DNA of 64,000 nucleotides from Fundicoccus_A sp052115865 (GTDB lineage: Bacteria > Bacillota > Bacilli > Lactobacillales > Aerococcaceae), in NCBI RefSeq assembly GCF_052115865.1, contig NZ_JBQKME010000013.1, positions 1 to 64,000 of the forward strand, in the 5' to 3' direction. Positions 43,849 through 52,707 of this stretch are shown piece after piece. Position 1 is the first letter of the stretch, and every line of letters begins with the position of its first letter. Position numbers and translations under genes: made by a program. The notes below the pieces were generated by a model. It saw only the letters and a list, made by a program, of their open reading frames with translations, made no database searches and was not told where the DNA came from.

Positions 43849-43957
43849 ATAGAAATATTCCTTTCACATCATTAGTAGTTATAAGCATATCAAAATAAGG
43901 ACAAATTACCATAACAAGAAAATGACAAATTTTTTTCATAAATTAAAAAGCTTCTAC

Positions 43958-43986
43958 TTGCTCAAGCTGATAACAGTTTGTATAAT
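43958..43986 (+). promoter_or_regulatory. Promoter of the marR-ABC exporter operon
   Basis: TTGCTC (43958-43963), a 17-base spacer and TATAAT (43981-43986), 53 bases before the MarR start. Confidence 0.6.
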
Positions 43987-44039
43987 TAACGTTGCTAACT
44001 ATTTCGCCAGTAAAAAGACCTAAAAAAGAAGGTGAATCC

Positions 44040-44507
44040 TTGAAAGATGAAGCAATCGTTAAACAAATTCAAGAAAATAACCGCAATATATATCAACTCG
44101 GACTTAAATTTTTTGACGGAATTAAAACCATGCCTTTTAGTGAATACATCCTTTTATGTCAGTTAATTGAAAAGAAAAAAACCCCAACTCCTCTAAATAT
44201 CACTCAATTAACCTATGAACTAGAGGTAACTAAGCCAGCAATTTCGAGGACCGTAAAGGCTTTAGTCGATAAAGAATATGTTATGCGGACGATTGATCCC
44301 AATGATCGTCGTGCAACTTATTTAGAGCTGACTTCAGAAGGTGAGGAACAATGCCATCACATTAGCACTCAATTACAGAAATTTATGTCTCTGGTATATG
44401 AAAATATTCAAGAGCAAGAGCTAGAAGACTACCTTAAGACGGGGAATAAAATATTTGCAGCCATGCAAGCAGTCTATCAAATGTCGATTGAAGGAGAGAA
44501 AGAATGA
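44040..44507 (+). CDS. MarR-family transcriptional regulator
   Basis: 155 residues from TTG 44040, with GAAGGTG four to ten bases upstream; longer in-frame starts lack a site and overlap the promoter region. The winged helix is LNITQLTYELEVTKPAISRTVKALVDKEYV with the wing RTIDPNDRRATYLELTSEG, the typical DRR motif of MarR. It overlaps the exporter gene by four bases, so it probably represses its own operon and releases it on binding an exported compound. Confidence 0.9.
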   Translation: MKDEAIVKQIQENNRNIYQLGLKFFDGIKTMPFSEYILLCQLIEKKKTPTPLNITQLTYELEVTKPAISRTVKALVDKEYVMRTIDPNDRRATYLELTSEGEEQCHHISTQLQKFMSLVYENIQEQELEDYLKTGNKIFAAMQAVYQMSIEGEKE

Positions 44508-46690
44508 AAAAGTTATTTCGTCAGTTACAACCGCACTGGGGAACGGTCATCGTTATTATTGTTTTCCATATTTTGCATGCCTACACCATACTGCTGTTAC
44601 CAGATTATACGTCTAGGCTGATTGATGTCGGGATTCAAAATGAAGGATTTACTGAAGCAGCACCTTTGGCGATGACATCAAAAAGTTATGACAGCTTGAA
44701 ACAAATCATGCTACCAGAAGAACTCGATGTTTTAGAAGCCAATTACCAACAAGGATCGGATGGTATTTATTATTTAGAAGAATCAGCTTCGAATCAAACC
44801 GAACAGCTGGAGTTTATTGGTTCGCATTTAGAAATGCCTCTGGCTATTTATCAAATGAGTCAAGAAATGAGTACAGAAGATGCGAATGCCATGATGAGTC
44901 AAATGGATTTAAGTTCACTTAATTTAGAAGATATTCGAACTGAGATTTCTAAACAATTGGATTCATTAGGCGACGCTACTGTTCATAGTGCAGCGATGCA
45001 GGCAGTTGCTCGTCAACACCGAGAGACAAATATTGACACCAGCCCGTATCAGCAGGGATATTTATTTAGAGAAGGTAGTGTGATGGTGGTCGTTTCGGTA
45101 TTGGCCATGCTTTTTGCATTGGGGGCACATTATTTTGCGGCTCGAATTGGAGCGGCGATCGGACACCGTTTGCGGGAAAGTATTTTTGAAAAAGTCCTTC
45201 GATTTTCGCAAAAAGAAGTGGATCGTTTTTCAGCAGCTTCTTTAATTACACGGAGTACCAACGATATACAGCAAATTCAACTGGTGATGACTTTATTTTT
45301 AAGGGTCATTTTATTCTCGCCAATTCTAGCTTTTGGTGGAATTTTCTACGTTATTCGTACAGGTGCTAATATGACTTGGATTGTTGCTTTAGCTGTTGGT
45401 CTTGTGATGGTTATGGTCGGGATTCTGTTGTTTTTAACGATGCCACGATTTAAGATGTTGCAGTCTTTTATTGACCAAGTGAACTTAATTGCGCGTGAAA
45501 TTTTAACAGGTTTACAAGTTATTCGCGCTTTTGGACGTCAAAATTATGAAGCCAAACGATTTGATAAGGCTAACGTTCAGTTGCGGGATACTTATCTCTT
45601 TGTTGGACGGATGATGTCTTTAATGATGCCGTTGATGATGTTAATTATGAATGTTATTTCTGTCTTAATTGTATGGGTAGGTGGCCATCATATTGCTGAT
45701 GGGAATATGCAAATCGGTGAGTTAACGGCTTATATTAATTATACGATGCAGATTATCTTTTCTTTCTTAATGTTTTCCATGATGGGGATGCAAGTTCCAC
45801 GTTCGATTGTTGCCTCAGACCGTGTTTATGAAGTTCTTGATACAGATATTTCGATTGCGGATAAGAAAGATCCGATTATATTAGAAAATCCAAAAGGTCT
45901 GATTCGTTTTGAAGATGTCGCTTTTAAATATGAAGGTTCGGATGAAAATATTCTTGAAGGAATTCAATTTGAAGCCCAACCTGGGAAAACAACGGCGATC
46001 ATCGGTAGTACGGGTAGCGGGAAATCAACTTTACTAAATCTCTTGTTACGTTTTTATGATGTAACTGAAGGAAAGATAACGATTGACGGAGTTGATATTC
46101 GCGACTTGAGTTTGGAACAATTACGTGACTTAATTGGGTATGTTCCGCAAAAAGGTGTCCTGTTTTCGGGGACGATTGAAAGCAATGTGACCTATGCTGA
46201 TGCGAGTATTAGCCCGGATCAAATGCATGAAGCAGCTGAGATTGCGCATGCAACGGAATTTATTGATGAAAAACCGGATGGATATCAATCTGCGATTTCA
46301 CAAGGTGGTACTAACGTCTCAGGTGGGCAAAAGCAACGCTTATCGATTGCAAGAGCCATTGTTAAACAACCGAAAATATTCTTATTCGATGATAGTTTTT
46401 CTGCCTTGGATTACCGAACGGATGCTTCTTTACGTAAAGCCTTAGGTGAGAAAACACAAGATGCAACGGTTATCATTGTTGCCCAACGGATTAGTACGGT
46501 TTTAAATGCTGATCAAATTATCGTGTTAGAAGAAGGACGTGTAGTTGGTAAAGGTGACCATTTATCCTTAATGGAAGACTCGCAAGTATACCGCGAAATT
46601 GCGACATCTCAATTATCGCAAGCTGAAATTGAACGTCAAAAAGAAAAAGGTCGTCAGATTAAGCTGGAAGGAGTGAACGGCATTGGCTAA
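44504..46690 (+). CDS. Heterodimeric ABC exporter, degenerate-site subunit with large extracellular insert
   Basis: 728 residues. Between membrane helices 1 and 2 lies an insert of about 145 residues (35-185, with DSLKQIMLPEELDVLEANYQ), facing outside. The rest is a six-helix exporter with an ATPase domain: Walker A GSTGSGKST, signature VSGGQKQR and Walker B IFLFDDSFSALD, where the catalytic Glu is Asp. That marks the non-hydrolysing site of a heterodimer with the next gene. ATG overlaps the marR stop by four bases. Confidence 0.92.
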   Translation: MKKLFRQLQPHWGTVIVIIVFHILHAYTILLLPDYTSRLIDVGIQNEGFTEAAPLAMTSKSYDSLKQIMLPEELDVLEANYQQGSDGIYYLEESASNQTEQLEFIGSHLEMPLAIYQMSQEMSTEDANAMMSQMDLSSLNLEDIRTEISKQLDSLGDATVHSAAMQAVARQHRETNIDTSPYQQGYLFREGSVMVVVSVLAMLFALGAHYFAARIGAAIGHRLRESIFEKVLRFSQKEVDRFSAASLITRSTNDIQQIQLVMTLFLRVILFSPILAFGGIFYVIRTGANMTWIVALAVGLVMVMVGILLFLTMPRFKMLQSFIDQVNLIAREILTGLQVIRAFGRQNYEAKRFDKANVQLRDTYLFVGRMMSLMMPLMMLIMNVISVLIVWVGGHHIADGNMQIGELTAYINYTMQIIFSFLMFSMMGMQVPRSIVASDRVYEVLDTDISIADKKDPIILENPKGLIRFEDVAFKYEGSDENILEGIQFEAQPGKTTAIIGSTGSGKSTLLNLLLRFYDVTEGKITIDGVDIRDLSLEQLRDLIGYVPQKGVLFSGTIESNVTYADASISPDQMHEAAEIAHATEFIDEKPDGYQSAISQGGTNVSGGQKQRLSIARAIVKQPKIFLFDDSFSALDYRTDASLRKALGEKTQDATVIIVAQRISTVLNADQIIVLEEGRVVGKGDHLSLMEDSQVYREIATSQLSQAEIERQKEKGRQIKLEGVNGIG

Positions 46691-48569
46691 TAATAAAACG
46701 AACAATCAAGAATCTTTTGATCCTGAAGTAAATGAAGAAAACCAAGACAAAGCCGTTAAGCGCCCGGCTTCGCAAGGAACGGCACTAGCAGCTGCCGAAA
46801 AGCCAGATGATTTTATGGGCAGTATTAGTCGGATTTTCAAAGAAATTCTTAAGCAAAAATGGCTGATGCTGGTCGTATTCATTTCTTCCATCGTATCCGT
46901 CGTTTTAAGCACCATGGGTCCTCGTATTTTAGGACAGGCAACGACAGAATTATTTAATGGTGTGGTTGCCCAGCTTCAAGGAACGGGTTCAATTGATTTT
47001 ACGCGTATTAGGGATATTCTACTGTTTGTCTTGTTCATTTATCTTTTAAGTGCTGTCTTTTCAGCCTTGCAAGGATTTATTATGACAAATGTGACAGAAA
47101 ATGTGACCTATAGTTTAAGGAAGCGGCTGTTAGAAAAAATTGATAAAATGCCCATGAAATATTTTGAATCTCGCCCTTATGGTGAAGTACTTTCTCGTAT
47201 TACCAACGATATTGATACCTTAGGTGGAGGTTTGAGTCAAAGTATTACACAAATTTTAACCTCTATCCTAACCATGATAGGGATTACTTACATGATGTTC
47301 AGTATAAATGTCACAATGGCCTTGATTGTAATGGTTGTTTTACCGGTGAGTATTTTTATGATTCGTTTTCTGATGCGTCGTTCACAAAAATTTTTCCAAA
47401 CCCAGCAACGGTCATTAGGGATTATTAACGGGCAAATTGAAGAAGTTTTTGCCGGTCAAAATATCGTTAAAGCTTTCAACCAAGAAGGTTCAGCTCTGGA
47501 AAGCTTTATGAAGGAAAACGATGAACTTAAAGAATCAGCTTGGAAATCCCAATTTTTCTCTGGCATTATGTTTCCTTTAATGCGTTTAATCGGGAACTTA
47601 GGTTATGTAGCGGTTGTCATCAGTGGAGCCTATATGGCGATTATGGGACGGATTTCGGTCGGCGATATCCAAGCTTTTACGCAATACGTTGGTCGCTTTA
47701 CCCAGCCAATTACTCAAATGGCTCAAACTGTGACCCTCATGCAGTCGATGGCAGCGGCGGGGGAACGTGTTTATGAATTTCTGGACGAAGCAGAAGAAGA
47801 TCAACATTCAGGACAAACATTGGATGTTGATAAAGTCGAAGGAAATGTTGCCTTTGACCAAGTGAAATTTGGTTATAATCCTAACCAAGCAGTTATCCAT
47901 CAATTTAGTGCTGAAATTAAACCCGGACAAAAAGTTGCCTTAGTTGGACCTACGGGAGCTGGGAAATCAACTGTCGTTAAACTATTAATGCGTTTTTACG
48001 ATGTGAATAGTGGAAAAATCATGATTGATCATGTTGACAGCAGTCATTACAGTCGTGTGTCTTATCAACAAGCTATGGCGATGGTTTTACAAGATACTTG
48101 GCTCTTTAATGGTAGCCTCATGGAAAATATCCGTTATGGTCGCTTGGATGCAACCGATGAAGAAGTGATTGAAGCGGCTAAAGCGGCTCGCGTTCACCAC
48201 TATATTACTTCGCTAGCAGGTGGTTATGATTTTGAACTAAACGAGGAAGCCTCCAATATTTCACAAGGACAAAAGCAATTGTTAACGATCGCACGTGCCA
48301 TTTTAGCAAACCGTCCCATTCTTATTTTGGATGAAGCGACCAGCTCGGTGGATACACGGACTGAAATTCTCATCCAAGAAGCGATGGACCGCCTGATGGA
48401 AGGACGCACGAGCTTTATTATTGCCCACCGTTTATCAACCATCCGCAATGCTGATTTAATTTTATATATGGAACACGGCGATATTGTTGAACAAGGCAAC
48501 CACCAAAGCCTAATGGATATGAATGGCCGCTATGCCGACCTATATAATAGCCAATTCGTTACCCAATAA
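46683..48569 (+). CDS. Heterodimeric ABC exporter, canonical-site subunit
   Basis: 628 residues from TTG 46683, with GAAGGAGTG eight bases upstream and an eight-base overlap with the partner. A charged N-terminal extension of about 45 residues precedes six membrane helices. Walker A GPTGAGKST, signature ISQGQKQL and Walker B ILILDEATSSVD (Glu intact). It should supply the ATP hydrolysis of the pair. Substrate unknown; MarR control suggests drugs or toxic compounds. Confidence 0.92.
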   Translation: MANNKTNNQESFDPEVNEENQDKAVKRPASQGTALAAAEKPDDFMGSISRIFKEILKQKWLMLVVFISSIVSVVLSTMGPRILGQATTELFNGVVAQLQGTGSIDFTRIRDILLFVLFIYLLSAVFSALQGFIMTNVTENVTYSLRKRLLEKIDKMPMKYFESRPYGEVLSRITNDIDTLGGGLSQSITQILTSILTMIGITYMMFSINVTMALIVMVVLPVSIFMIRFLMRRSQKFFQTQQRSLGIINGQIEEVFAGQNIVKAFNQEGSALESFMKENDELKESAWKSQFFSGIMFPLMRLIGNLGYVAVVISGAYMAIMGRISVGDIQAFTQYVGRFTQPITQMAQTVTLMQSMAAAGERVYEFLDEAEEDQHSGQTLDVDKVEGNVAFDQVKFGYNPNQAVIHQFSAEIKPGQKVALVGPTGAGKSTVVKLLMRFYDVNSGKIMIDHVDSSHYSRVSYQQAMAMVLQDTWLFNGSLMENIRYGRLDATDEEVIEAAKAARVHHYITSLAGGYDFELNEEASNISQGQKQLLTIARAILANRPILILDEATSSVDTRTEILIQEAMDRLMEGRTSFIIAHRLSTIRNADLILYMEHGDIVEQGNHQSLMDMNGRYADLYNSQFVTQ

Positions 48570-48576
48570 CCCTCCT

Positions 48577-48692
48577 AATAAATATCTCTGCTTTTAATTA
48601 TTTTTAATAAAATTTGTTTTAACTTAATTTGTTTACCGATTATAGCCTTGTTATAATGGTTGATGTTGTATGTCTAATCAGAGATATTTATT
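48577..48692. repeat. Two NCTG-extended copies of the AATAAATATC motif
   Basis: AATAAATATCTCTG at 48577-48590 (plus strand) and its reverse complement, CAGAGATATTTATT, at 48679-48692 flank the exporter/DUF218 gap 106 bases apart. They belong to a motif with 22 exact decamer copies in the window. Confidence 0.8.
48629..48657 (+). promoter_or_regulatory. Probable promoter for the DUF218 gene
   Basis: TTGTTT (48629-48634), a 17-base spacer and TATAAT (48652-48657), 52 bases before the start codon. Confidence 0.5.
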
Positions 48693-48708
48693 CATAGGAG
48701 CGTTGAGA

Positions 48709-49362
48709 ATGTATCGGATATTACAAATAATTTGGCGATTTTTAATCGGTATCATTAAACTAATCCTATTTGGCTTGGTTGTGTGTATTTCGCTCATTAC
48801 GGTCATTAATTTTTTTGTGATTGGATCGACTTACGGCGATTTTTATACAGTTTCTGACTTAGCTACAACGGAAATGATGGTGGATGAAGTTCCGATTTTA
48901 GTTTTAGGAGCAGGCATTATTGATAATTCAAAACCATCTGGGATTCTAGCTAATCGTTTAGATATGGCGATTGAACTCCATCAATTAGCACCTAATAAAA
49001 CAATTGTCGTTAGCGGTGACCATACGGATCAATATTATAATGAAGTTGCAGTAATGCAAGATTATTTAATTGAACATGGCGTCGATGAAAAGAAGATTCT
49101 TTTAGACCCGAAGGGTTATTCGACTTATGAGAGTATTGAGCAGTTACCACAAATAATGGATACAGAGCGTGTGATTATTTGTACACAAGGTTACCATTTA
49201 TCCAGAGCCTTAATGATTGCTAAGGGATCGGGCTTAGAAGCTGTGGGCGTCCCGTGTGAAGAAGTGGGATCCGGACGCTTTAAACGTGAAGTCCGAGAAA
49301 TATTTGCTCGCGTGAAAGATGTTATGGTCGTCTACTTTGGATATGAGCAACCTTTTATATAG
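48709..49362 (+). CDS. SanA/YdcF-like DUF218 membrane protein
   Basis: 217 residues from ATG 48709 (AGGAG eight bases upstream; an ATG at 48670 has no site). One N-terminal membrane helix (about 12-40) precedes the DUF218 domain: VPILVLGAGIIDNSKPSGILANRLDMAIEL, VVSGDHTDQYYNEVAVMQDYL and the FSRACQGYHLSRAL-like TQGYHLSRALMIA. This family is linked to envelope barrier function (E. coli SanA) and polysaccharide metabolism; the reaction is unknown. Single gene. Confidence 0.85.
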   Translation: MYRILQIIWRFLIGIIKLILFGLVVCISLITVINFFVIGSTYGDFYTVSDLATTEMMVDEVPILVLGAGIIDNSKPSGILANRLDMAIELHQLAPNKTIVVSGDHTDQYYNEVAVMQDYLIEHGVDEKKILLDPKGYSTYESIEQLPQIMDTERVIICTQGYHLSRALMIAKGSGLEAVGVPCEEVGSGRFKREVREIFARVKDVMVVYFGYEQPFI

Positions 49363-49430
49363 ACAAAAGCCTATTGCAAAGGTGTTTATGAAGATTTTTC
49401 TAATACTTCAAATTAAATTCTCATTTTAGC

Positions 49431-49459
49431 TTGACATATGTTAATTTGTTGAATAGAAT
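49431..49459 (+). promoter_or_regulatory. Strong promoter of the TrpXYZ-type operon leader
   Basis: TTGACA (49431-49436), a 17-base spacer and TAGAAT (49454-49459). Transcription would start near 49466, giving an untranslated leader of about 325 bases before the first transporter gene. Confidence 0.8.
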
Positions 49460-49500
49460 AGACTCATCAAATAAAATAATTCTTAAAAGAGGGAACCGAA

Positions 49501-49557
49501 ATGTGTACAATTGGTAAATTACAAGTTAAACGATACTTTTACAGCTATTTTAGATAG
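49501..49557 (+). CDS. Leader peptide with a Tyr/Phe cluster
   Basis: An 18-codon reading frame with RBS AGAGGG seven bases before its ATG, in the leader of a TrpXYZ-type operon. The peptide begins MCTIGKLQVKR and then has YFYSYF before a final Arg and stop: five of six residues in that run are Tyr or Phe (codons TAC TTT TAC AGC TAT TTT at 49534-49551). There is no Trp. Its end overlaps the first strand of alternative RNA hairpins that lead to a terminator. It has the form of an attenuation peptide that senses charged tRNA-Tyr and/or tRNA-Phe. Function is inferred. Confidence 0.6.
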   Translation: MCTIGKLQVKRYFYSYFR

Positions 49558-49745
49558 TGTTTGTGTCTTATTCCTAGATACAAACACCAAAACGAAAGTT
49601 TGTATCTATGAAGAGCTGTGTAATTAACCATGCCTGCATAGATGATAAAAATCTAATGCAGGATTTGTAAAAGTTACGCATATTTTGAAGCTTCTTTGCG
49701 TATATACAAGACCGATTTAGATTTTTATCTAAGTCGGTCTTTTTG
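49534..49745 (+). promoter_or_regulatory. Candidate ribosome-mediated transcription attenuator
   Basis: Segment A, GTGTTTGTGTCT at 49557-49568, can pair with B, AGATACAAACAC at 49576-49587. B can instead pair with C, AGTTTGTATCT at 49597-49607. The Tyr/Phe codon region (49537-49557) can also pair with 49603-49623. Further on, CCTGCATAGA (49633-49642) pairs with TCTAATGCAGG (49652-49662). ATAAAAATCTAA at 49645-49656 is a perfect 12-base complement of TTAGATTTTTAT at 49717-49728, inside the terminator stem, and so can act as antiterminator. No T-box core (GGTGGNACCGCG) is seen. Confidence 0.6.
49708..49745 (+). terminator. Attenuator terminator before the first transporter gene
   Basis: AAGACCGATTTAGAT pairs with ATCTAAGTCGGTCTT across a short T loop, then TTTTG. 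It lies 47 bases before the first gene and so must be bypassed for expression. Confidence 0.9.
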
Positions 49746-49792
49746 TTTGATAAAGATAAAAATAATAACAAGCAAAAATAGGAGGAAGAAAA

Positions 49793-50782
49793 ATGAAAGA
49801 TATAGAACGATATTTGAAGAAGATTAAAGTGGCTTTACATGTTTTGCCTTTGTTAGCAGCATCAGTGCTGACTGCAGCTCCTGTTGTTAATGCTCAAGAA
49901 AAAGAAGCAATTTCCGTTGGGATTTTGCAGTATGTTGAACATGATTCCCTAGATGCTAACCGTGAAGGCTTTATCGCTGGATTGGAAGAAGAAGGATATG
50001 TTGAAGGTGAAAATTTAACCATTAATTATTTAAATGGTGCAGGAGATAACTCAAATTTACAATCAATGAGTGAGAACTTATTAAGTTCCAATGATTTTGT
50101 CTTTGGGATTGCGACACCAGCAGCCCAGTCGCTGGTCAATGGGGCTTCTGACACACCGATTTATTTCTCATCGGTAACCGACCCGATTGAAGCCGGCTTG
50201 GTTGATAGTTTAGATGAAAAAGAACAAAATGTAACCGGGACAATTGATGCAGCTCCAATTGCCGAACAAATCGAATTATTGCTAAAAACAAAAGATGATA
50301 TTCAACGCGTAGGAATTTTATACAATTCCGGTGAAGCGAACTCAGTAAGTGAAGCCAACCGTGCCGAAGAAGTTATGATGGAAAAAGGGATTGAAGTCAG
50401 CCATCATACAGTAACTTCTACCAATGATATTAATCAAGTGATGAGTGCTTTAGTCGATGAAGTGGATGCTATTTTCTTAGTGACGGATAATACCATTGCA
50501 AGTGCCATGGCCTTAGTGGGTGATTTAGCAAAAGAAGCTCAATTAGCACTAGTAGGTGGTTCTAAAGAAATGATCTTAGAAAATGGTTTAGCCACTTATG
50601 GTTTGGATTACTTTGAATTAGGTAAACAAACAGCCAAAATGTTAGTGCGTCAAATCGATGAAGGACTTGATGCCAGTGCGATTCCTGTTGAATCAGCTGA
50701 AAACTTAGAATTAGTTGTCAATGAAGAAGTGGCTGAAATATTAGGTATTGAACCAAGCAGCCTTCAATTAGATACAGAATAG
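49793..50782 (+). CDS. trpX: ABC substrate-binding protein, TrpX type, copy 1
   Basis: 329 residues of the ABC_sub_bind family (PF04392-type), which in Firmicutes is associated with aromatic amino acid uptake (TrpX). The signal peptide ends VVNAQE without cysteine. Mature marks: ISVGILQYVEHDSLDANREGF, FGIATPAAQSLVNG, ADPIEAGLV-like SVTDPIEAGLVDSL, and FLVTDNTIASAM. RBS AGGAGGAAG. It is followed after 12 bases by a paralogous binding protein, then permease and ATPase genes. The Tyr/Phe leader peptide suggests a tyrosine or phenylalanine-related substrate rather than Trp. Confidence 0.88.
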   Translation: MKDIERYLKKIKVALHVLPLLAASVLTAAPVVNAQEKEAISVGILQYVEHDSLDANREGFIAGLEEEGYVEGENLTINYLNGAGDNSNLQSMSENLLSSNDFVFGIATPAAQSLVNGASDTPIYFSSVTDPIEAGLVDSLDEKEQNVTGTIDAAPIAEQIELLLKTKDDIQRVGILYNSGEANSVSEANRAEEVMMEKGIEVSHHTVTSTNDINQVMSALVDEVDAIFLVTDNTIASAMALVGDLAKEAQLALVGGSKEMILENGLATYGLDYFELGKQTAKMLVRQIDEGLDASAIPVESAENLELVVNEEVAEILGIEPSSLQLDTE

Positions 50783-50794
50783 GAGAATTAATTT

Positions 50795-51760
50795 ATGAAA
50801 AAATTAACAAATCGATTTAGTCTGATTATTGCATTGGTCTTATCACTGAGCTTATCTATTTTAAGTCCTCTAACAGCTCTGGCTCAAGACGAAGATACGG
50901 AACCTATCCGAATTGGCGTTTTGCAATTTGTAGAACACGAGGCCTTAGACGCTGTTCTGAAAGGATTTGAAGAGACATTGAATGCTTCTGACTTTGCTGA
51001 TCGCATTGAGTGGGATATCCAAAATGGAAATGGCGATCAGGCAAATTTACAATCCATTAGTGAAAAGTTAGCTCGCGATAATGATATTTTGTTTGCGATT
51101 GCAACACCTGCTGCTCAGTCGCTAGCTGTTATTGAAACGGAAAAACCATTATTTATTGCAGCTGTAACCGATCCGGTTGAAGCAGGTTTAGTCGAATCAT
51201 TAGACAAACCGAATACAAATGTGACGGGTACAAGTGATATGGCCCCTATTGCAGAACAAGTTGATTTCTTGATTCGTAATTTTCCTGATGTAGAAAATGT
51301 TGGTTTGATATATAATTCTAGTGAAGTCAATTCTGTCGTATTAGTTGAACTTGCAATTGAAGAGTTAGAAGCTCACGGTTTAACGACACACGCAGGAACG
51401 GTAACGAGTTCAAATGATATTGCACAAGTTATGAATTCATTAATTCCAGAAGTTGAAGCGATGTTTATGGTAACGGACAATACCATTGATAGCTCAATTG
51501 CTTTAGTGGGTGACATGGCTAAAGAAGCAGGCATTCCAACCATTGGTTCATCGGACTCAGTAGTAATGACAAATGGTTTAGCTACTTTATCCAACTCCTA
51601 TGAAGATTACGGCATCCAAACGGCTAATATGGTTATCCGCATGCTAGAAGATGACTTAAATCCAGCAGAGATGCCTGTAGAATTAGCAGATAATCATCAA
51701 GTCATTGTAAACCCAGACTTTGCTGAGGCCTTAGGTATTGATCCAGAATCGATTAAATAA
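50795..51760 (+). CDS. trpX: ABC substrate-binding protein, TrpX type, copy 2
   Basis: 321 residues, paralogous to copy 1 over its length: IRIGVLQFVEHEALDAVLKGFEE, FAIATPAAQSLAV, AVTDPVEAGLVESL, IYNSSEVNSV and FMVTDNTIDSSI. The signal peptide ends TALAQD, again without lipobox. Two binding proteins for one permease/ATPase pair widen or fine-tune substrate range in other systems. RBS AGGAGAA. It lies between copy 1 and the permease gene in one operon. Confidence 0.88.
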   Translation: MKKLTNRFSLIIALVLSLSLSILSPLTALAQDEDTEPIRIGVLQFVEHEALDAVLKGFEETLNASDFADRIEWDIQNGNGDQANLQSISEKLARDNDILFAIATPAAQSLAVIETEKPLFIAAVTDPVEAGLVESLDKPNTNVTGTSDMAPIAEQVDFLIRNFPDVENVGLIYNSSEVNSVVLVELAIEELEAHGLTTHAGTVTSSNDIAQVMNSLIPEVEAMFMVTDNTIDSSIALVGDMAKEAGIPTIGSSDSVVMTNGLATLSNSYEDYGIQTANMVIRMLEDDLNPAEMPVELADNHQVIVNPDFAEALGIDPESIK

Positions 51761-51794
51761 TCCGATATAATAAAAAGAAAGAGGTATTTTCAAG

Positions 51795-52706
51795 ATGTTA
51801 GACATTATCATTTCAAGTTTAGCCCAAGGTGTGGTCTGGGCTATTATGGCAATAGGGGTTTTTATTACATATCGCTTACTAAATATCGCTGATATGTCAG
51901 CTGAAGCTGTCTTCCCACTAGGAGGAGCAGTGAGTGCGATTATGATTACAAACGGAGCGAATCCTCTCGTTGCCACAGCCTTTGCAATCGTAGCTGGGGG
52001 GCTAGCTGGAATGGTAGCGGGCTTAATCCATACTAAAATGAAAATACCTCCTTTATTAACTGGGATTTTAGTTTTAACAGGCTTGTATACGGTCAATATG
52101 CATGTGATGGGTAGACCTAACATTGCCCTTATTGGTGCTAATACTATTTTTAAAGGCATGACCGATTATTTAGCGCTTGGAAGAAATATTCCCGTAATTA
52201 TTATCGCATTAATCATTGTAGCGTTGATTATTTTAATCTTAAATGCTTTTTTGCATACAGAAATTGGTTTAGCCCTTCGTTCAACGGGTGATAACGAACA
52301 AATGAGTCAGGCGAATGGGATTAATACGGATCGTATGAAAATCTTAGGTTATATGATTGGAAATGGATTGATTGCATTGGCTGGATCTTTAGTTGCTCAA
52401 AAAGACGGTTTTGCTGATATTGGGATGGGAACAGGAACAATTGTTATCGGAATGTCCTCCTTAATTATTGCAGAGGTCATTATCCCTAATCAGCCATTGG
52501 GTATTCGTTTAAGTACGATTGTAATGGGAAGTTTTATTTATCGTATTATCATCGATTTAATTTTAAATCAAAAATACTTCAAAGTAGAACCTTACGATAT
52601 TAAATTATTCTCTGCTGTTTTACTGGGTTTGGTTTTATTTCTACCAGAGATGAAAAAACAATTTGCTAAACGACGTCGCAATGGCCAACTGACAGGAGGT
52701 AAATAA
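51795..52706 (+). CDS. trpY: ABC permease, TrpY type (LivH-like)
   Basis: 303 residues with about eight membrane segments of the branched-chain amino acid permease superfamily. Family stretches: IAIGVFITYRLLNIADMSAEAVFPLGG, LTGLYTVNMHVMGRPNI and the ATPase-contact region EIGLALRSTGDNEQMSQANGI. A basic C-terminal tail (KRRRNGQ) faces the cytoplasm. RBS AAAGAGGT. Third gene of the TrpXXYZ operon. Confidence 0.9.
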   Translation: MLDIIISSLAQGVVWAIMAIGVFITYRLLNIADMSAEAVFPLGGAVSAIMITNGANPLVATAFAIVAGGLAGMVAGLIHTKMKIPPLLTGILVLTGLYTVNMHVMGRPNIALIGANTIFKGMTDYLALGRNIPVIIIALIIVALIILILNAFLHTEIGLALRSTGDNEQMSQANGINTDRMKILGYMIGNGLIALAGSLVAQKDGFADIGMGTGTIVIGMSSLIIAEVIIPNQPLGIRLSTIVMGSFIYRIIIDLILNQKYFKVEPYDIKLFSAVLLGLVLFLPEMKKQFAKRRRNGQLTGGK

Positions 52707-52707
52707 G

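Noticed and set aside
49460..49792. A T-box riboswitch in the leader of the TrpXYZ-type operon.
   Set aside because: No GGTGGNACCGCG-type core is found upstream of the terminator; GAGGGAACCGAA at 49490-49501 is the leader peptide RBS region and lies in the wrong place.
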